A stretch of DNA of 64,000 nt from Streptomyces sp. CA-210063 (GCF_024612015.1 NZ_CP102512.1:2852001-2916000), one strand, 5' to 3'. Numbered from the stretch's first letter, positions 28,231 to 38,100 are shown. The notes: generated from the sequence alone by a model not told the origin. Numbers and translations are program-made.

Positions 28231-29706
28231 TCAGACCGCTGCGGCGGTCTCGGGAAGGTGGACGGCGAGCTGGTCGGTGAGGTCGACGACCTCAGCCAGA
28301 TCGCCGAAATCGCGTACGGCCGTGTCGACGGTCTTGCGGATCCGGGTGTTGACCCGCTCGGAGCGGACCTTGCCCGCGACATCCATGGCCTGCTTGGCCA
28401 TGGCCGCCCCCTGCTCCGGCTCACGCTGGAGCAGATGCACCGTGGCCATGCCGATGAGGTTCAGCGCGTACGACCGCTGGTGTTCGGTGTCCGTGGAGAA
28501 GAGCTCGACGGCCCGGCGCATCACGGGTTCGGCGAGGGAGGCGTAGGTGGGGCTGCGGCCGGCGACATAGGCGAGGTCGCGGTAGGAGTGGGAGTTCTCG
28601 CCGTGCAGCTCGGCCTCGTTGAAGAAGCGGATCCAGTCGGGGTCCGGGTCGTCCCATTCCTCGGCGTCGGCGAAGACGTCCTCGGCCATCCGCACGGCCC
28701 GTTTGCACTTTCCGGGCTGGCCCATGTTGGCGTAGGCGCGGGCCTCCATCGCATACAGCATCGACTGGGTGCGCGGGCTCGCGCAGTCACGGCTGCCGTA
28801 CTGGGCGAGATGGATCAGTTCGAGGGCGTCGTCGGGCCGGCCGAGGTGGATCATCTGACGGCTCATGCTGGACAGGACGTACGAGCCGAGGGGCTTGTCG
28901 CCCGCCTCCTTGGCCGCGTGCAGGGCGAGGACGAAGTACTTCTGGGCGGTGGGCTGGAGGCCGATGTCGTAGCTCATCCAGCCGGCCAGCTCTGCCAGCT
29001 CGGCGGCGACCTTGAACAACCGCCGGGTGGTGGCCTCGGGCTGGGGCTCCTGGAGCAGGTCGGTCACCTCGTGCAGCTGGCCGACGACCGCCTTGCGGCG
29101 CAGACCGCCGCCGCACTGGGCGTCCCACTGCCTGAACATCACCGTGGTGGATTCGAGGAGGTCCAGCTCCGGTTTGGAGAGGCGGCCGGCCCGGCGTGCG
29201 GCGGGCGACGGCTCGGGCTCCGGGCGCGGGGCGGGGGGCGAGGGGACGAGCCAGCGCTGCATCGGCTCGATGAGGGCCGGGCCCGCGGACAGGGCGAGCG
29301 AGCTCCCGAGGAAGCCGCGCCGCGCCAGCATCAGGTCGCTGCGCGAGAACTCGCTGATCAGCGCCACGGTCTGCGGGCCCGTCCAGGGCAGGTCGACACC
29401 GGACACGGACGGGGACTGGTGGGCGGCGCGCAACCCCAGGTCCTCCACGGCGACGACACAGCCGAACCGCTCGGAGAACAGCTCGGACAGGATCCGGGGG
29501 ATCGGCTCGCGCGGGTTCTCCCCGTCGAGCCAGCGGCGTACGCGCGAGGTGTCGGTGGAGATGTGATTGGCCCCGAGCTGTCGGGCCCGGCGGTTCACCT
29601 GCCGGGCGAGCTCGCCCTTGGACCAGCCGCTGCGGACGAACCACGAGCCCAGCAGTTCGTTCGGGCGCTTCTCAGCGTTCGTGCCGCTTCCGCCGTTGCC
29701 GCCCAC
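28231..29706 (-). CDS. nsdA: NsdA-type developmental/antibiotic repressor
   Basis: NsdA negatively affects sporulation and antibiotic production in S. coelicolor. The 491-residue product has an N-terminal DNA-binding-like region (L-G-S-W-F-V-R-S-G-W-S-K-G-E-L-A-R-Q-V-N and D-T-S-R-V-R-R-W-L-D-G) and TPR-like helices over the C-terminal two thirds. The start is taken as GTG at 29706 (V-G-G-N-G-G-S-G-T-N); the frame runs to a TTG at 29754. An internal R-R-G-F-L-G-S near residue 130 resembles a Tat motif but is too far inside to be one. Identification is from remembered sequence and synteny. Confidence 0.88.
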   Translation of the reverse strand: MGGNGGSGTNAEKRPNELLGSWFVRSGWSKGELARQVNRRARQLGANHISTDTSRVRRWLDGENPREPIPRILSELFSERFGCVVAVEDLGLRAAHQSPSVSGVDLPWTGPQTVALISEFSRSDLMLARRGFLGSSLALSAGPALIEPMQRWLVPSPPAPRPEPEPSPAARRAGRLSKPELDLLESTTVMFRQWDAQCGGGLRRKAVVGQLHEVTDLLQEPQPEATTRRLFKVAAELAELAGWMSYDIGLQPTAQKYFVLALHAAKEAGDKPLGSYVLSSMSRQMIHLGRPDDALELIHLAQYGSRDCASPRTQSMLYAMEARAYANMGQPGKCKRAVRMAEDVFADAEEWDDPDPDWIRFFNEAELHGENSHSYRDLAYVAGRSPTYASLAEPVMRRAVELFSTDTEHQRSYALNLIGMATVHLLQREPEQGAAMAKQAMDVAGKVRSERVNTRIRKTVDTAVRDFGDLAEVVDLTDQLAVHLPETAAAV

Positions 29707-30134
29707 TGGAACGCCCCCATCCCTGAAACCACTTGTGTGCGCTGTGTGCGCCAAGCCCTACCAGAATGCCGGTTACCACGCCGTACGTCCGACCGTTGTC
29801 ACCCCTCGAACGGAAAGACGACTTGCCTCCGGCATACCCACGAGCGCGTACATCCCCAGGTCGCGTGTACTCAAAGTAATCCCACGATCACGCGTCCGGC
29901 CACGGCGATCCCAGAAACGCCACCATTCGCCACCCCTTCGAATGAACTCACGGTTGCCCGTACGCGATTCACTTGACACATGACGGCCGGGACTGGGCGG
30001 AGCGATGCATTCGGGGGCGCGTGCCGTCGACCGCACCACCCGGGGTGACATTGTGCGCCGCACATGCGGAAGCAGAGCGTCGCATTCCGACTCCGTCGCG
30101 TAACCACCGGCGCGCTGGACCCGTTGGAGGGGGC
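29707..30134. promoter_or_regulatory. Divergent nsdA / PrimPol-like spacer
   Basis: This 428-nt spacer lies between nsdA (minus) and the PrimPol-like gene (plus) and must hold both promoters. It is noticeably richer in A/T than its neighbours from 29760 to 29960. TTGACA occurs on the plus strand at 29969-29974 but no good -10 follows. No operator or riboswitch was recognised. The first part (29707-29754) is in frame with nsdA and could be coding if a TTG start is used. Confidence 0.35.
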
Positions 30135-30791
30135 ATGGGCTTCACGATCGGCGGCATTCGGGACATGCGATCCGGCACACGTCGGCGCGGCCGTTCCTCG
30201 GAATGCACGGCCGTGGCCGAGTTCACCGGCCTCTGGGGGTGGGACGTCGTCCCCGGCGCGCGGACGGCTTCGGGCGCGTGCTCATGCGGCAGGACCACCT
30301 GTACCGCGCCCGGCGCGCACCCCCTCGACTTCGCGCCTCCCGTCCGCGCCGGCGCCACGCTCGACGAGGTGACCGAGGCCTGGTCCGAGTTCCCCGGCGC
30401 CTCCGTGATGCTGCCGGTGGGCCGCTCCTTCGACGTCATCGAGGTCGCCGAGTCAGCCGGCCGGCACGCACTCGTCCGCCTGGAGCGCATGGGCCTCCCG
30501 GTCGGCCCCGTGATCGCCACCCCCGAGGGCCGCGCCCACTTCCTCGTCGCCCCCGGCGCCGCCGCCGAGCTGCCCGCGCTGCTCTACCGCATGGGCTGGG
30601 ACGACCCGTCCGCCCTCGACCTGCGCGGCCTCGGCCCCGGCGCCCATGTCACCGCCCCGCCCTCCGACCGCGGCGGCCTCGGCCCGGTCCGCTGGCTCCG
30701 CTCCCCCGCCCTCGACTCGGCGACGAGGCCACCCGCCGCGCGTCTGCTGCTGGGAACGCTCGCGTACGTGGCGCACCGCTCGCGGGCATAG
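30135..30791 (+). CDS. Stand-alone PrimPol-like (bifunctional primase/polymerase N-terminal) protein
   Basis: The 218-residue product resembles the N-terminal primase/polymerase domain seen in integrative elements, with the Cys cluster C-S-C-G-R-T-T-C and a core around F-D-V-I-E-V. The usual catalytic D-x-D is not intact there (F-D-V-I-E), so activity is uncertain. It has no helicase domain. The ATG at 30135 has GGAGG 5 nt upstream; the longer frame from 29973 is dismissed. It is transcribed alone, converging with ftsY. Similar orphan PrimPol-like genes occur in Streptomyces; the role is unknown. Confidence 0.75.
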   Translation: MGFTIGGIRDMRSGTRRRGRSSECTAVAEFTGLWGWDVVPGARTASGACSCGRTTCTAPGAHPLDFAPPVRAGATLDEVTEAWSEFPGASVMLPVGRSFDVIEVAESAGRHALVRLERMGLPVGPVIATPEGRAHFLVAPGAAAELPALLYRMGWDDPSALDLRGLGPGAHVTAPPSDRGGLGPVRWLRSPALDSATRPPAARLLLGTLAYVAHRSRA

Positions 30792-30819
30792 CGGCGCAGA
30801 CCTCAGGTTCGTACACAGC

Positions 30820-30860
30820 GAAGCGCCCGTCCCCGACTGCACCGTGGGGGCGGGCGCTTC
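30820..30860. terminator. Bidirectional terminator between PrimPol-like gene and ftsY
   Basis: GAAGCGCCCG at 30820-30829 pairs with its complement at 30851-30860, and the stem continues inward with CCCC/GGGG, giving about 15 pairs and an 11-nt loop. It lies between two convergent genes (stops at 30791 and 30890). Confidence 0.8.
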
Positions 30861-30889
30861 TTCGACCAGCGGTGAACGTCGAGCGATGC

Positions 30890-32089
30890 CTACTCTCCGA
30901 TAAGCGCATCCACGAACGCCTCCGGCTCGAAGGGCGCCAGGTCGTCCGCGCCCTCTCCCAGGCCGACGAGCTTGACGGGGACGCCCAGCTCACGCTGTAC
31001 GGCGATGACGATGCCGCCCTTGGCGGTGCCGTCGAGCTTGGTGAGGACGATGCCGGTGATGTCGACGACCTCGGCGAAGACGCGGGCCTGGACGAGGCCG
31101 TTCTGGCCGGTGGTGGCGTCGAGGACGAGCAGGATCTCGTCCAGCGGCGCGTGCTTCTCGACGACGCGCTTGACCTTGCCGAGCTCGTCCATGAGGCCGG
31201 TCTTGGTGTGCAGCCGGCCGGCGGTGTCGATAAGGACGGCGTCGGCGCCCTCCTCGATGCCCTCCTTGACGGCGTCGAAGGCGACGGACGCCGGGTCGCC
31301 GCCCTCGGGACCGCGCACGGTACGGGCACCGACCCGCTCGCCCCAGGTCTGCAGCTGGTCGGCGGCGGCGGCGCGGAAGGTGTCGGCGGCACCGAGGACG
31401 ACGTTCTTGCCGTCGGCGACGAGGACGCGGGCGAGCTTGCCGGTGGTGGTGGTCTTACCGGTGCCGTTGACGCCGACGACCATGACGATGCCCGGGGTGT
31501 CGAGGGGCGAGTCGGTGTTGACCGCGCGGTCGAACTCGGGGACGAGGATCGCGAGCAGTTCCTCGCGCAACAGGGCGCGCAGCTCGGCCGGGGTCCGGGT
31601 GCCGAGCACCCTCACACGCTCGCGCAGGCGTTCGACCAGCTCCTGGGTGGGCTGGACGCCGACGTCGGCGGTGAGGAGGGTGTCCTCGATCTCCTCCCAG
31701 GTGTCGTCGTCGAGGTGCTCGCGCGAGAGCAGCGTGAGCAGCCCCTTGCCGAGCGCGTTCTGCGAGCGGGAGAGCCGGGCGCGCAGCCGTACGAGACGGC
31801 CGGCGGTCGGCTCGGGGATCTCGATCGCGGGGGCGGCCGGCGGCTCCTCGACGGCGACGGGTGCCGTCGCCGTGGCGTCCGGGAGATCGACCTCCTCGAT
31901 CGTTCTGCGCGGTTCGTCGCGCGGCGTCTCGGCCTCGTCGCCGACATGCGGCTCGGCCGGGGGCGCGGTGATGTCCGGAGTGGTGGGGGGTGCCGGGGGC
32001 AGCGACTTCTTCTTGCGGCTGCCGACGACGAGCCCGCCCAGCACGCCGAGCAAGACCACGGCGATGACAAGAGCAAGGATGAGTTCCAT
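30890..32089 (-). CDS. ftsY: Signal recognition particle receptor FtsY
   Basis: FtsY docks the SRP at the membrane. The 399-residue product has an N-terminal membrane segment (M-E-L-I-L-A-L-V-I-A-V-V-L-L-G-V), an acidic A domain, an NG domain with G-V-N-G-T-G-K-T-T near residue 205, D-T-A-G-R and T-K-L-D-G-T-A-K-G-G. Length is normal for Streptomyces. It stands alone on the minus strand, with a divergent oxidoreductase gene upstream and a terminator downstream. Confidence 0.97.
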   Translation of the reverse strand: MELILALVIAVVLLGVLGGLVVGSRKKKSLPPAPPTTPDITAPPAEPHVGDEAETPRDEPRRTIEEVDLPDATATAPVAVEEPPAAPAIEIPEPTAGRLVRLRARLSRSQNALGKGLLTLLSREHLDDDTWEEIEDTLLTADVGVQPTQELVERLRERVRVLGTRTPAELRALLREELLAILVPEFDRAVNTDSPLDTPGIVMVVGVNGTGKTTTTGKLARVLVADGKNVVLGAADTFRAAAADQLQTWGERVGARTVRGPEGGDPASVAFDAVKEGIEEGADAVLIDTAGRLHTKTGLMDELGKVKRVVEKHAPLDEILLVLDATTGQNGLVQARVFAEVVDITGIVLTKLDGTAKGGIVIAVQRELGVPVKLVGLGEGADDLAPFEPEAFVDALIGE

Positions 32090-32269
32090 AACTAAGCCAG
32101 TATGCGTGACCCCCCGCCCGGCAGTTCGTTGGGCACGTCGGGGTTACACCCCACGGGCCGGGCTGGCCCGCCGTCCGACATCTCGTCGAGCGGAAGCCCC
32201 TCAGGGGTGGAGTCACAACGGGACCAGTATGCGAATGTCCCGCCGGGTGCGCAGAGAAGCGTCCCCAGA

Positions 32270-32304
32270 GTGTGTGACGGCCCATGCAGTGGGTCGTCAC
32301 ACAC
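32270..32304. promoter_or_regulatory. 10-bp dyad upstream of ftsY
   Basis: GTGTGTGACG at 32270-32279 and its complement at 32295-32304 form a perfect 10-bp inverted repeat separated by 15 nt, in the divergent spacer between ftsY and the flavin oxidoreductase. It may be an operator or a leader hairpin. Confidence 0.45.
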
Positions 32305-32318
32305 CCTCCTCTAGAAAC

Positions 32319-32333
32319 CTGACACATCGTCAG
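32319..32333. promoter_or_regulatory. CTGAC-N5-GTCAG palindrome before the flavin oxidoreductase
   Basis: CTGACACATCGTCAG is a 5+5+5 palindrome centred 46 nt upstream of the oxidoreductase ATG. Similar CTGAC/GTCAG palindromes precede catabolic genes in actinobacteria and are often bound by TetR-type regulators, an inference here. Confidence 0.5.
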
Positions 32334-32371
32334 CTAACGTCCCCCTCCACAGCCGCCCGAAGGGGGTCCCC

Positions 32372-33343
32372 ATGCCCGTCACGGTCGTCCGTTTCAATCT
32401 GGTCGAGCCCGGCGCCACTCCCGCCTCGCTCCGGGCCCGCTACCGGGCCGCCGTCGAGATGGCCGCGTACGCCGATGAGCAGGGCATCAGCACCGTGCAG
32501 ACGGAGGAGCACCACGGGGTCGAGAACAACTGGCTGCCGTCGCCGTTCGTCTTCGCGGGGGCGGTGTTCGGGGCGACGCGCCGGATCGCGGTCACGGTGT
32601 CGGCGGTGATCGGGCCGCTGCACGACCCGCTGCGGCTGGCCGAGGACATCGCCGTACTGGACCTGGTGAGCGGCGGGCGGCTGGTGACCGTCGCCGGGAT
32701 CGGGTACCGGCCGGAGGAGTACGCGCAGTTCGACGTCGACTGGAAGGGCCGCGGAAAACTCCAGGACGAGGTGGTGGAGACGTTGCTCCTGGCGTGGACC
32801 GGTGAGCCGTTCGCGTACCGGGGGCGCACGGTCCGGGTCACCCCGCGTCCGGGTACCGAGCCGCATCCGTTGCTGCTGGTCGGCGGCTCGTCGAAGGCCG
32901 CGGCCCGCCGGGCGGCGCGCCTCGGGCTCCCCTTCTTCCCGAGCGCGCATCTGCCGGAGCTTGAGGCGTACTACAAGGAGCGGCTCGTCGAGTACGGCAC
33001 CGAGGGCTGGACCATGATGCCCGCCGCCGAGACCCCGTTGCTGCATGTCGCGGAGGATCCGGACCGGGCGTGGGCCGAGTACGGCGGGCACTTCCTGCAC
33101 GAGGCGCGGACGTACGCCTCCTGGCAGTCGGCCGGCATACGGTCGGCCGTGCGGTCGGGGGCGGCGACGGTGGCGGAGCTGCGCGCGGAGGGTGTGTACC
33201 GGATCGTCACGCCGGACGAGTGCGTGGCACTGGGCCTGGCCAGCTACGTACTGCATCCGCTGGCCGGGGGAATGCCGGTCGAGGAGGGGTGGCGCGGGCT
33301 CCGGCTGTTCGCCGAGCGGGTGCTGCCGCGCCTCGACGGCTGA
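32372..33343 (+). CDS. LLM-class (luciferase-like) flavin oxidoreductase
   Basis: The 323-residue protein has the bacterial luciferase-like TIM-barrel features: M-P-V-T-V-V-R-F-N-L at the start, E-E-H-H-G-V-E-N near residue 46 (substrate/flavin face), L-D-L-V-S-G-G-R-L near 100, and L-L-L-V-G-G-S-S-K-A-A-A-R-R-A near 175. Such enzymes use reduced FMN or F420; the choice cannot be decided. It is divergent from ftsY and converges with glcP, separated by a very strong terminator. A palindrome lies just upstream. Confidence 0.92.
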   Translation: MPVTVVRFNLVEPGATPASLRARYRAAVEMAAYADEQGISTVQTEEHHGVENNWLPSPFVFAGAVFGATRRIAVTVSAVIGPLHDPLRLAEDIAVLDLVSGGRLVTVAGIGYRPEEYAQFDVDWKGRGKLQDEVVETLLLAWTGEPFAYRGRTVRVTPRPGTEPHPLLLVGGSSKAAARRAARLGLPFFPSAHLPELEAYYKERLVEYGTEGWTMMPAAETPLLHVAEDPDRAWAEYGGHFLHEARTYASWQSAGIRSAVRSGAATVAELRAEGVYRIVTPDECVALGLASYVLHPLAGGMPVEEGWRGLRLFAERVLPRLDG

Positions 33344-33372
33344 GCGATCCGCGCACCCCGCCGTGCGACGGA

Positions 33373-33413
33373 CCGCCGTCCCGGCCCGCTCAGTGGTCGG
33401 GCCGGGACGGCGG
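33373..33413. terminator. Bidirectional terminator between oxidoreductase gene and glcP
   Basis: A 16-bp perfect inverted repeat (33373-33388 with 33398-33413, 9-nt loop) between two convergent genes. It is one of the strongest stems in the window. Confidence 0.85.
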
Positions 33414-33498
33414 AGGGGTACGAGGAGAGGGGCAGCGGGGACTTGGCCCTTCTCCTCGAACTCGGGGAGGCGCGTGGTCGGCGGGCTGGGCCTGCGGG

Positions 33499-34917
33499 CT
33501 AGCCCATCTCCTCCAGCGCCTTGCCCTTCGTCTCCTTCACGAACCTGAGGACGAAGGGGATGGAGAGCGCGGCGAAGACCGTGTAGATCACGTACGTCAC
33601 GGAGAGGTTCCAGTCGGCCAGGGACGGGAAGCTCGCGGTGATGGCCCAGTTGGCGATCCACTGCGCGGAGGCGGCCACGCCCAGGGCGGCGGCGCGGATC
33701 CTGTTCGGGAACATCTCGCCGAGCATGACCCAGACGACGACACCCCAGGAGAGGGCGAAGAAGAGGACGAAGACGTGGGCGGCGATCAGGGCGACCCAGC
33801 CCTGGGTGGCGGGGAGCTTGCCGTCGACGAGGTCGAAGGAGAAGGCCCAGGCCTCCAGGGCGAGGCCGATGACCATGCCGACGGAGCCGATGAGGGCGAG
33901 CGGCTTGCGGCCGATGCGGTCCACGAAGATCATCGCGATGACGGTGCCGACGATGTTGATGATCGAGGTCGTGAAGGAGTAGAAGAACGACTCGGTCGGG
34001 TCGACACCCACGGACTGCCACAGCGTCGCGGAGTAGTAGAACGCGACGTTGATGCCGACGAACTGCTGGAAGACCGACAGGCCGATGCCGATCCAGACGA
34101 TCGGCTTGAAGAAGAAGCTGCCGCCGAGCAGGTCCTTGAAGGTCGACTTGTGCTCGCTGCTCATGGCGGACTCGATCTCGGCGACCCGGGCGTCCAGGTC
34201 GACGTCCTTGCCCTCGACCTCGGCGAGCACCTCGCGGGCGCGCTCGTCCTTGCCGACGGAGATCAGGAAGCGCGGGGACTCGGGGATCGCGAAGGAGAGC
34301 AGGCCGTACAGGACGGCGGGGACGACCATGACACCGAGCATGATCTGCCAGGCCTCCACGCCGAGCAGCTCGCCGCGCTGGTCGCCGCCGGCGGCGTTCA
34401 GGATGCCCCAGTTGACCAGCTGGGAGATGGCGATGCCGACGACGATCGCGGCCTGCTGGAACGAGCCGAGCCGTCCCCGGTACGCGGCTGGGGCGACCTC
34501 GGCGATGTAGGCGGGGCCGATCACGGACGCCATGCCGATGGCGAAGCCGCCGACGACGCGCCAGAAGGCGAGGTCGTACAGCGCGAAGGGGAGCGCGGAG
34601 CCGACGGCGCTGACCGTGAAGAGGACGGCGGCGATCTGCATGCAGCGGATACGGCCGATGCGGTCGGCTATGCGGCCCGCGGTGGCCGCGCCGACGGCAC
34701 AGCCGATCAGCGCGACGGCGATGACCTGGGCCAGGGCCGTGGAGCCGATGTCGTAGCGGTCCCGGATGGCTTCGACGGCGCCGTTGATCACGGCACTGTC
34801 GTAGCCGAAGAGGAAGCCGCCCATCGCGGCCGCCGCCGCGATGAAGATCACGTGCGAGAGATGGTCGGGCTGAGCGTCCCGAGCTCCTGTCTTGGGTGCC
34901 TGCCTAGTGCTGGTCAC
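33499..34917 (-). CDS. glcP: Glucose permease GlcP (MFS sugar transporter)
   Basis: GlcP is the main glucose importer in Streptomyces. The 472-residue protein has twelve membrane segments and sugar-porter signatures: G-F-L-F-G-Y-D-S-A-V-I-N-G-A near residue 35, G-R-I-A-D-R-I-G-R, P-E-S-P-R-F-L-I near 215, and Q-Q-F-V-G-I-N-V-A-F-Y-Y near 290. The GTG start at 34917 has GGAG 7 nt upstream. The leader contains several CTTGAA/TTCAAG dyads. The near-identity to remembered S. coelicolor GlcP supports the name. Confidence 0.93.
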   Translation of the reverse strand: MTSTRQAPKTGARDAQPDHLSHVIFIAAAAAMGGFLFGYDSAVINGAVEAIRDRYDIGSTALAQVIAVALIGCAVGAATAGRIADRIGRIRCMQIAAVLFTVSAVGSALPFALYDLAFWRVVGGFAIGMASVIGPAYIAEVAPAAYRGRLGSFQQAAIVVGIAISQLVNWGILNAAGGDQRGELLGVEAWQIMLGVMVVPAVLYGLLSFAIPESPRFLISVGKDERAREVLAEVEGKDVDLDARVAEIESAMSSEHKSTFKDLLGGSFFFKPIVWIGIGLSVFQQFVGINVAFYYSATLWQSVGVDPTESFFYSFTTSIINIVGTVIAMIFVDRIGRKPLALIGSVGMVIGLALEAWAFSFDLVDGKLPATQGWVALIAAHVFVLFFALSWGVVVWVMLGEMFPNRIRAAALGVAASAQWIANWAITASFPSLADWNLSVTYVIYTVFAALSIPFVLRFVKETKGKALEEMG

Positions 34918-34970
34918 GTGTGTACTCCTCGGACCACCGGCAACGTCGCCGATGTGGGGGGGAACCTTGG

Positions 34971-35083
34971 ACTTGAAGGTAAAAGCAACGCCCCAGAGAC
35001 TATGCCTTCAAGTTTCGAAGTCAAGAGGGGGGTATGTGACAGCAGGACGGTAGGCGCGGTCACGTTTCCTTCAACTCTTGAAG
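34971..35083 (-). promoter_or_regulatory. glcP operator region with CTTGAA/TTCAAG dyads
   Basis: ACTTGAAGG (34971-34979) and its complement CCTTCAAGT (35005-35013) form an inverted repeat, and CTTCAA-CTC-TTGAAG (35069-35083) is a compact palindrome further upstream. All lie in the 193-nt spacer before glcP. These match one another in core sequence, so they look like operators for one regulator; glucose induction of glcP is known, but the regulator cannot be named from this. Confidence 0.55.
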
Positions 35084-35110
35084 AGATTGAAACGGCGAAC
35101 CCGCGGCGCG

Positions 35111-38100
35111 CTACCGCAGCCGCTGGCTGATCACCTTCGACACGCCATCACCCTGCATGGACACGCCGTACAGCGCGTCGGCGACTTCCATCGTCCGCTT
35201 CTGGTGGGTGATCACGATCAGCTGCGACGCCTCCTGCAGCTCCTGCATGATCCGGATCAGCCGCTGCAGGTTGGTGTCGTCGAGCGCCGCCTCGACCTCG
35301 TCCATCACATAGAACGGGCTGGGCCGCGCCTTGAAGATCGACACGAGCATGGCGACGGCGGTGAGTGAGCGCTCACCGCCGGAGAGCAGCGACAGCCGCT
35401 TGACCTTTTTGCCGGGCGGCCGGGCCTCGACGTCGACACCGGTGGTGAGCATGTTGTCGGGGTCGGTGAGGAGAAGCCGCCCTTCACCACCGGGGAAGAG
35501 GCGGCTGAAGACGCCCTCGAACTCCCGTGCGGTGTCCCAGAACGCCTCGGTGAAGACCTGCTCGACGCGCTCGTCGACCTCCTTCACCACTTGGAGGAGA
35601 TCGGCGCGGGTCTTCTTCAGGTCCTCCAGCTGCTCGCTGAGGAACTTGTGCCGCTCCTCCAGCGCCGCGAACTCCTCCAGCGCCAGCGGGTTGACCTTGC
35701 CGAGCTGCTGGTAGGCCCGCTCGGCCGCCTTCAGCCGCTTCTCCTGCTCGGCGCGATGGAACGTCTTCGGCTGGTTCCGGGGATGCTCCGGGTCGTCCGG
35801 CAGCTCCTCCCCCTCGGCCGGCAGCGACGGCGGTACGAGCTGGTCGGGCCCGTACTCCGCGATCAGCCCCTCCGGTTCTACGCCCAGCTCCTCCAGCGCC
35901 TTGGTCTCCAGCTGCTCGATCCGCATCCGCTTCTCGGCGCCGAGCACCTCGCCCCGGTGTACGGAGTCGGTGAGTTTGTCCAGCTCGGCCTTGAGATCGC
36001 GCCCCTCGTTGCGGGCCTGGGCGAGTTCCTGCTCCCGGCGGGCCTTGGCCGCGTCGGCGGCGGTGCGTTCCTCCTCCGCGCGGGCGAGCGAGACCTCGAC
36101 GTGGAGGAGCAGCTGCCGGGCGCCGGACGCGACGGCCTCGGCCACGGCCGCCTCGTGCCGCAGCCGCGCCCTGCGCTGTTCGGCCCGCGCCCGCGCTTCG
36201 CGCTCGGCGCGCGCGGCGCGGTCGAGCGAGTCCGCGCGCCCCGCGAGCCCCTTCACCCGCTCCTCGTGCGTACGCACCTGGAGCCGGGCCTCCATCTCGG
36301 TCTGCCGCGCGTTGGCCCCGTCGGCCGCGAGCCGGTCCCGTACGGAGGTGTCGGGCTCCTCCTCGACGGGCATCTCCTCGGCCACCGCAAGCCGTTCGGC
36401 CAGCTCCTCGGCTTCCTGTACGGCCCTGTCCAGCGCCTCCTGGGCCCGCGCGGCCGCGGCGGTGGACCGCTCGGCCTCCCCGGATGCCCCTCTCGCCTGC
36501 CCGGCGAGCCGCCCGAGCTGCTGGGCGACCGCCGACTTCTCCCGCTCGGCCGCCCGGCGCCGCTCCCCCAGCTCCTCCACGAGCCCGGCCCGTTCCCGGC
36601 GCAGCTCGACCGCGCTCTCCTGGGCCTCGGCCAGCTCCTCGCACCGTACGGCGAGTTCCTCCAGCTCGGCCGCCGCCTCGTCGACGGACGCCTGCACCTC
36701 CAGCAGACTCGGCGCCCCCGCCGAACCGCCGTGCGCGAAGTGCGCGCCGAGCAGGTCGCCCTCGGCGGTGACGACGGTGAGGTCGGGGCGCGCGTAGACG
36801 AGGTCCTCGGCGTCTTCGAGGGTGTCGACGACGACGATGCGGTGGAGCAGGCGGCGTACGGCGGGCATGAGGTCGGCGGGACCACGGACCAGGTCGACTG
36901 CGAAGTGCGTGGCGGGGGATGCCGGGAGGGGTCGTGGCTCGGCTGCGGGTTCGTCGTGGCTGGTCGCGCGGTTGCCCGCGCCCCCAAGGGGCGCGTCCTC
37001 CGGCGCTCCCGCCAGCAGCAGGGCCGCCCGGCCCGCGTCCTGCTTGCGCAGCAGCCGGATCGCCTCGGCCGCGGCGGACGGTGACGTCACCGCGATCGCG
37101 TCCGCCGCCGCGCCGAAGGCGGCGGCCAGCGGTACCTCGTAGCCCGGGGTCACCGTCAGCAGTTCCGCGGCCGGCCCCGACAACCCGGTGAGCCGGTCCT
37201 TCGCTCCGAGCAACGCGCCCGTGCCGTCCTTGCGGCGCAGGCCCAGCGCGAGGGCTTCGTGGCGGGCCTGGGTGGCGGCGCGGCGGCGTTCGGCCGCGGT
37301 GGCGGCTTCGCGGGCGGCGGTGAGGGCGGACTCGGCCTCGGCCAGGGAACGCTTCGCGGCGTCGTGCTGTTCGGCCAGTTCGGTGTCGTCGGCGTCGAGG
37401 CCGTCGACCTCGGCCTTCAGCGCCTCGTACTCCTCCTGGGCGGTGACGGCACGTTCCTTCGCCTCGTCGCGGGCGGCGGCGAGGCGGTCGATCTCGGCCT
37501 GGGCCGAGGCCGCGCGGGAGCGGGCGGCGTTGACCTGGCCGCCCAGGCGGGCGAGGCTCTCACGGCGATCGGCGATGGAGCGGGCGACGTCCTTCAGACG
37601 GCGCTCCTCGACCATCAGTGCGCGCTCCAGCTCGGCGCGGTGCTCGACCGTGTCCTCCAGGGCGCGCTCGGCCGCCTCCAGGGCCGCTTCGAGTTCGGCC
37701 TCCTGCTCACGGATGCGGGCGGCCTCGCGCTCCATGTCCTCGGGGTCGCGTCCGCGCCGCTCATCGGGGGGTGCGGAGGTGGCGCTCTTGACCCGGGCGT
37801 CGGCCAGGGAGATCGTTCCGCGCACCCGTTCGGCGAGCTGGGACAGCTCGTACCAGGTCTCCTGGGCCCGCTGGAGGCGCGGAGCGAGGCGTCGCACCTC
37901 GCCCTCCAGGTGCGCCTCCCGCTGGAGTGCCTTCTTCAGCTCGGTCTCGGCGGCCTCCTTGCGCTGCTTCAGCGCGGCCTCGTCGGCGACCTCGGTCCGG
38001 AGCGCCGCGTGGAGCCGTACGAGATCGTCGGCCAGCAGCCTCAGCCGCGCGTCGCGCAGATCGGCCTGGATGACGGCGGCCCGGCGGGCGACGGCGGCCT

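Noticed and set aside
29290..29330. Twin-arginine (Tat) signal inside NsdA (R-R-G-F-L)
   Set aside because: It sits about 130 residues into the protein after a DNA-binding region, so it cannot be an export signal.
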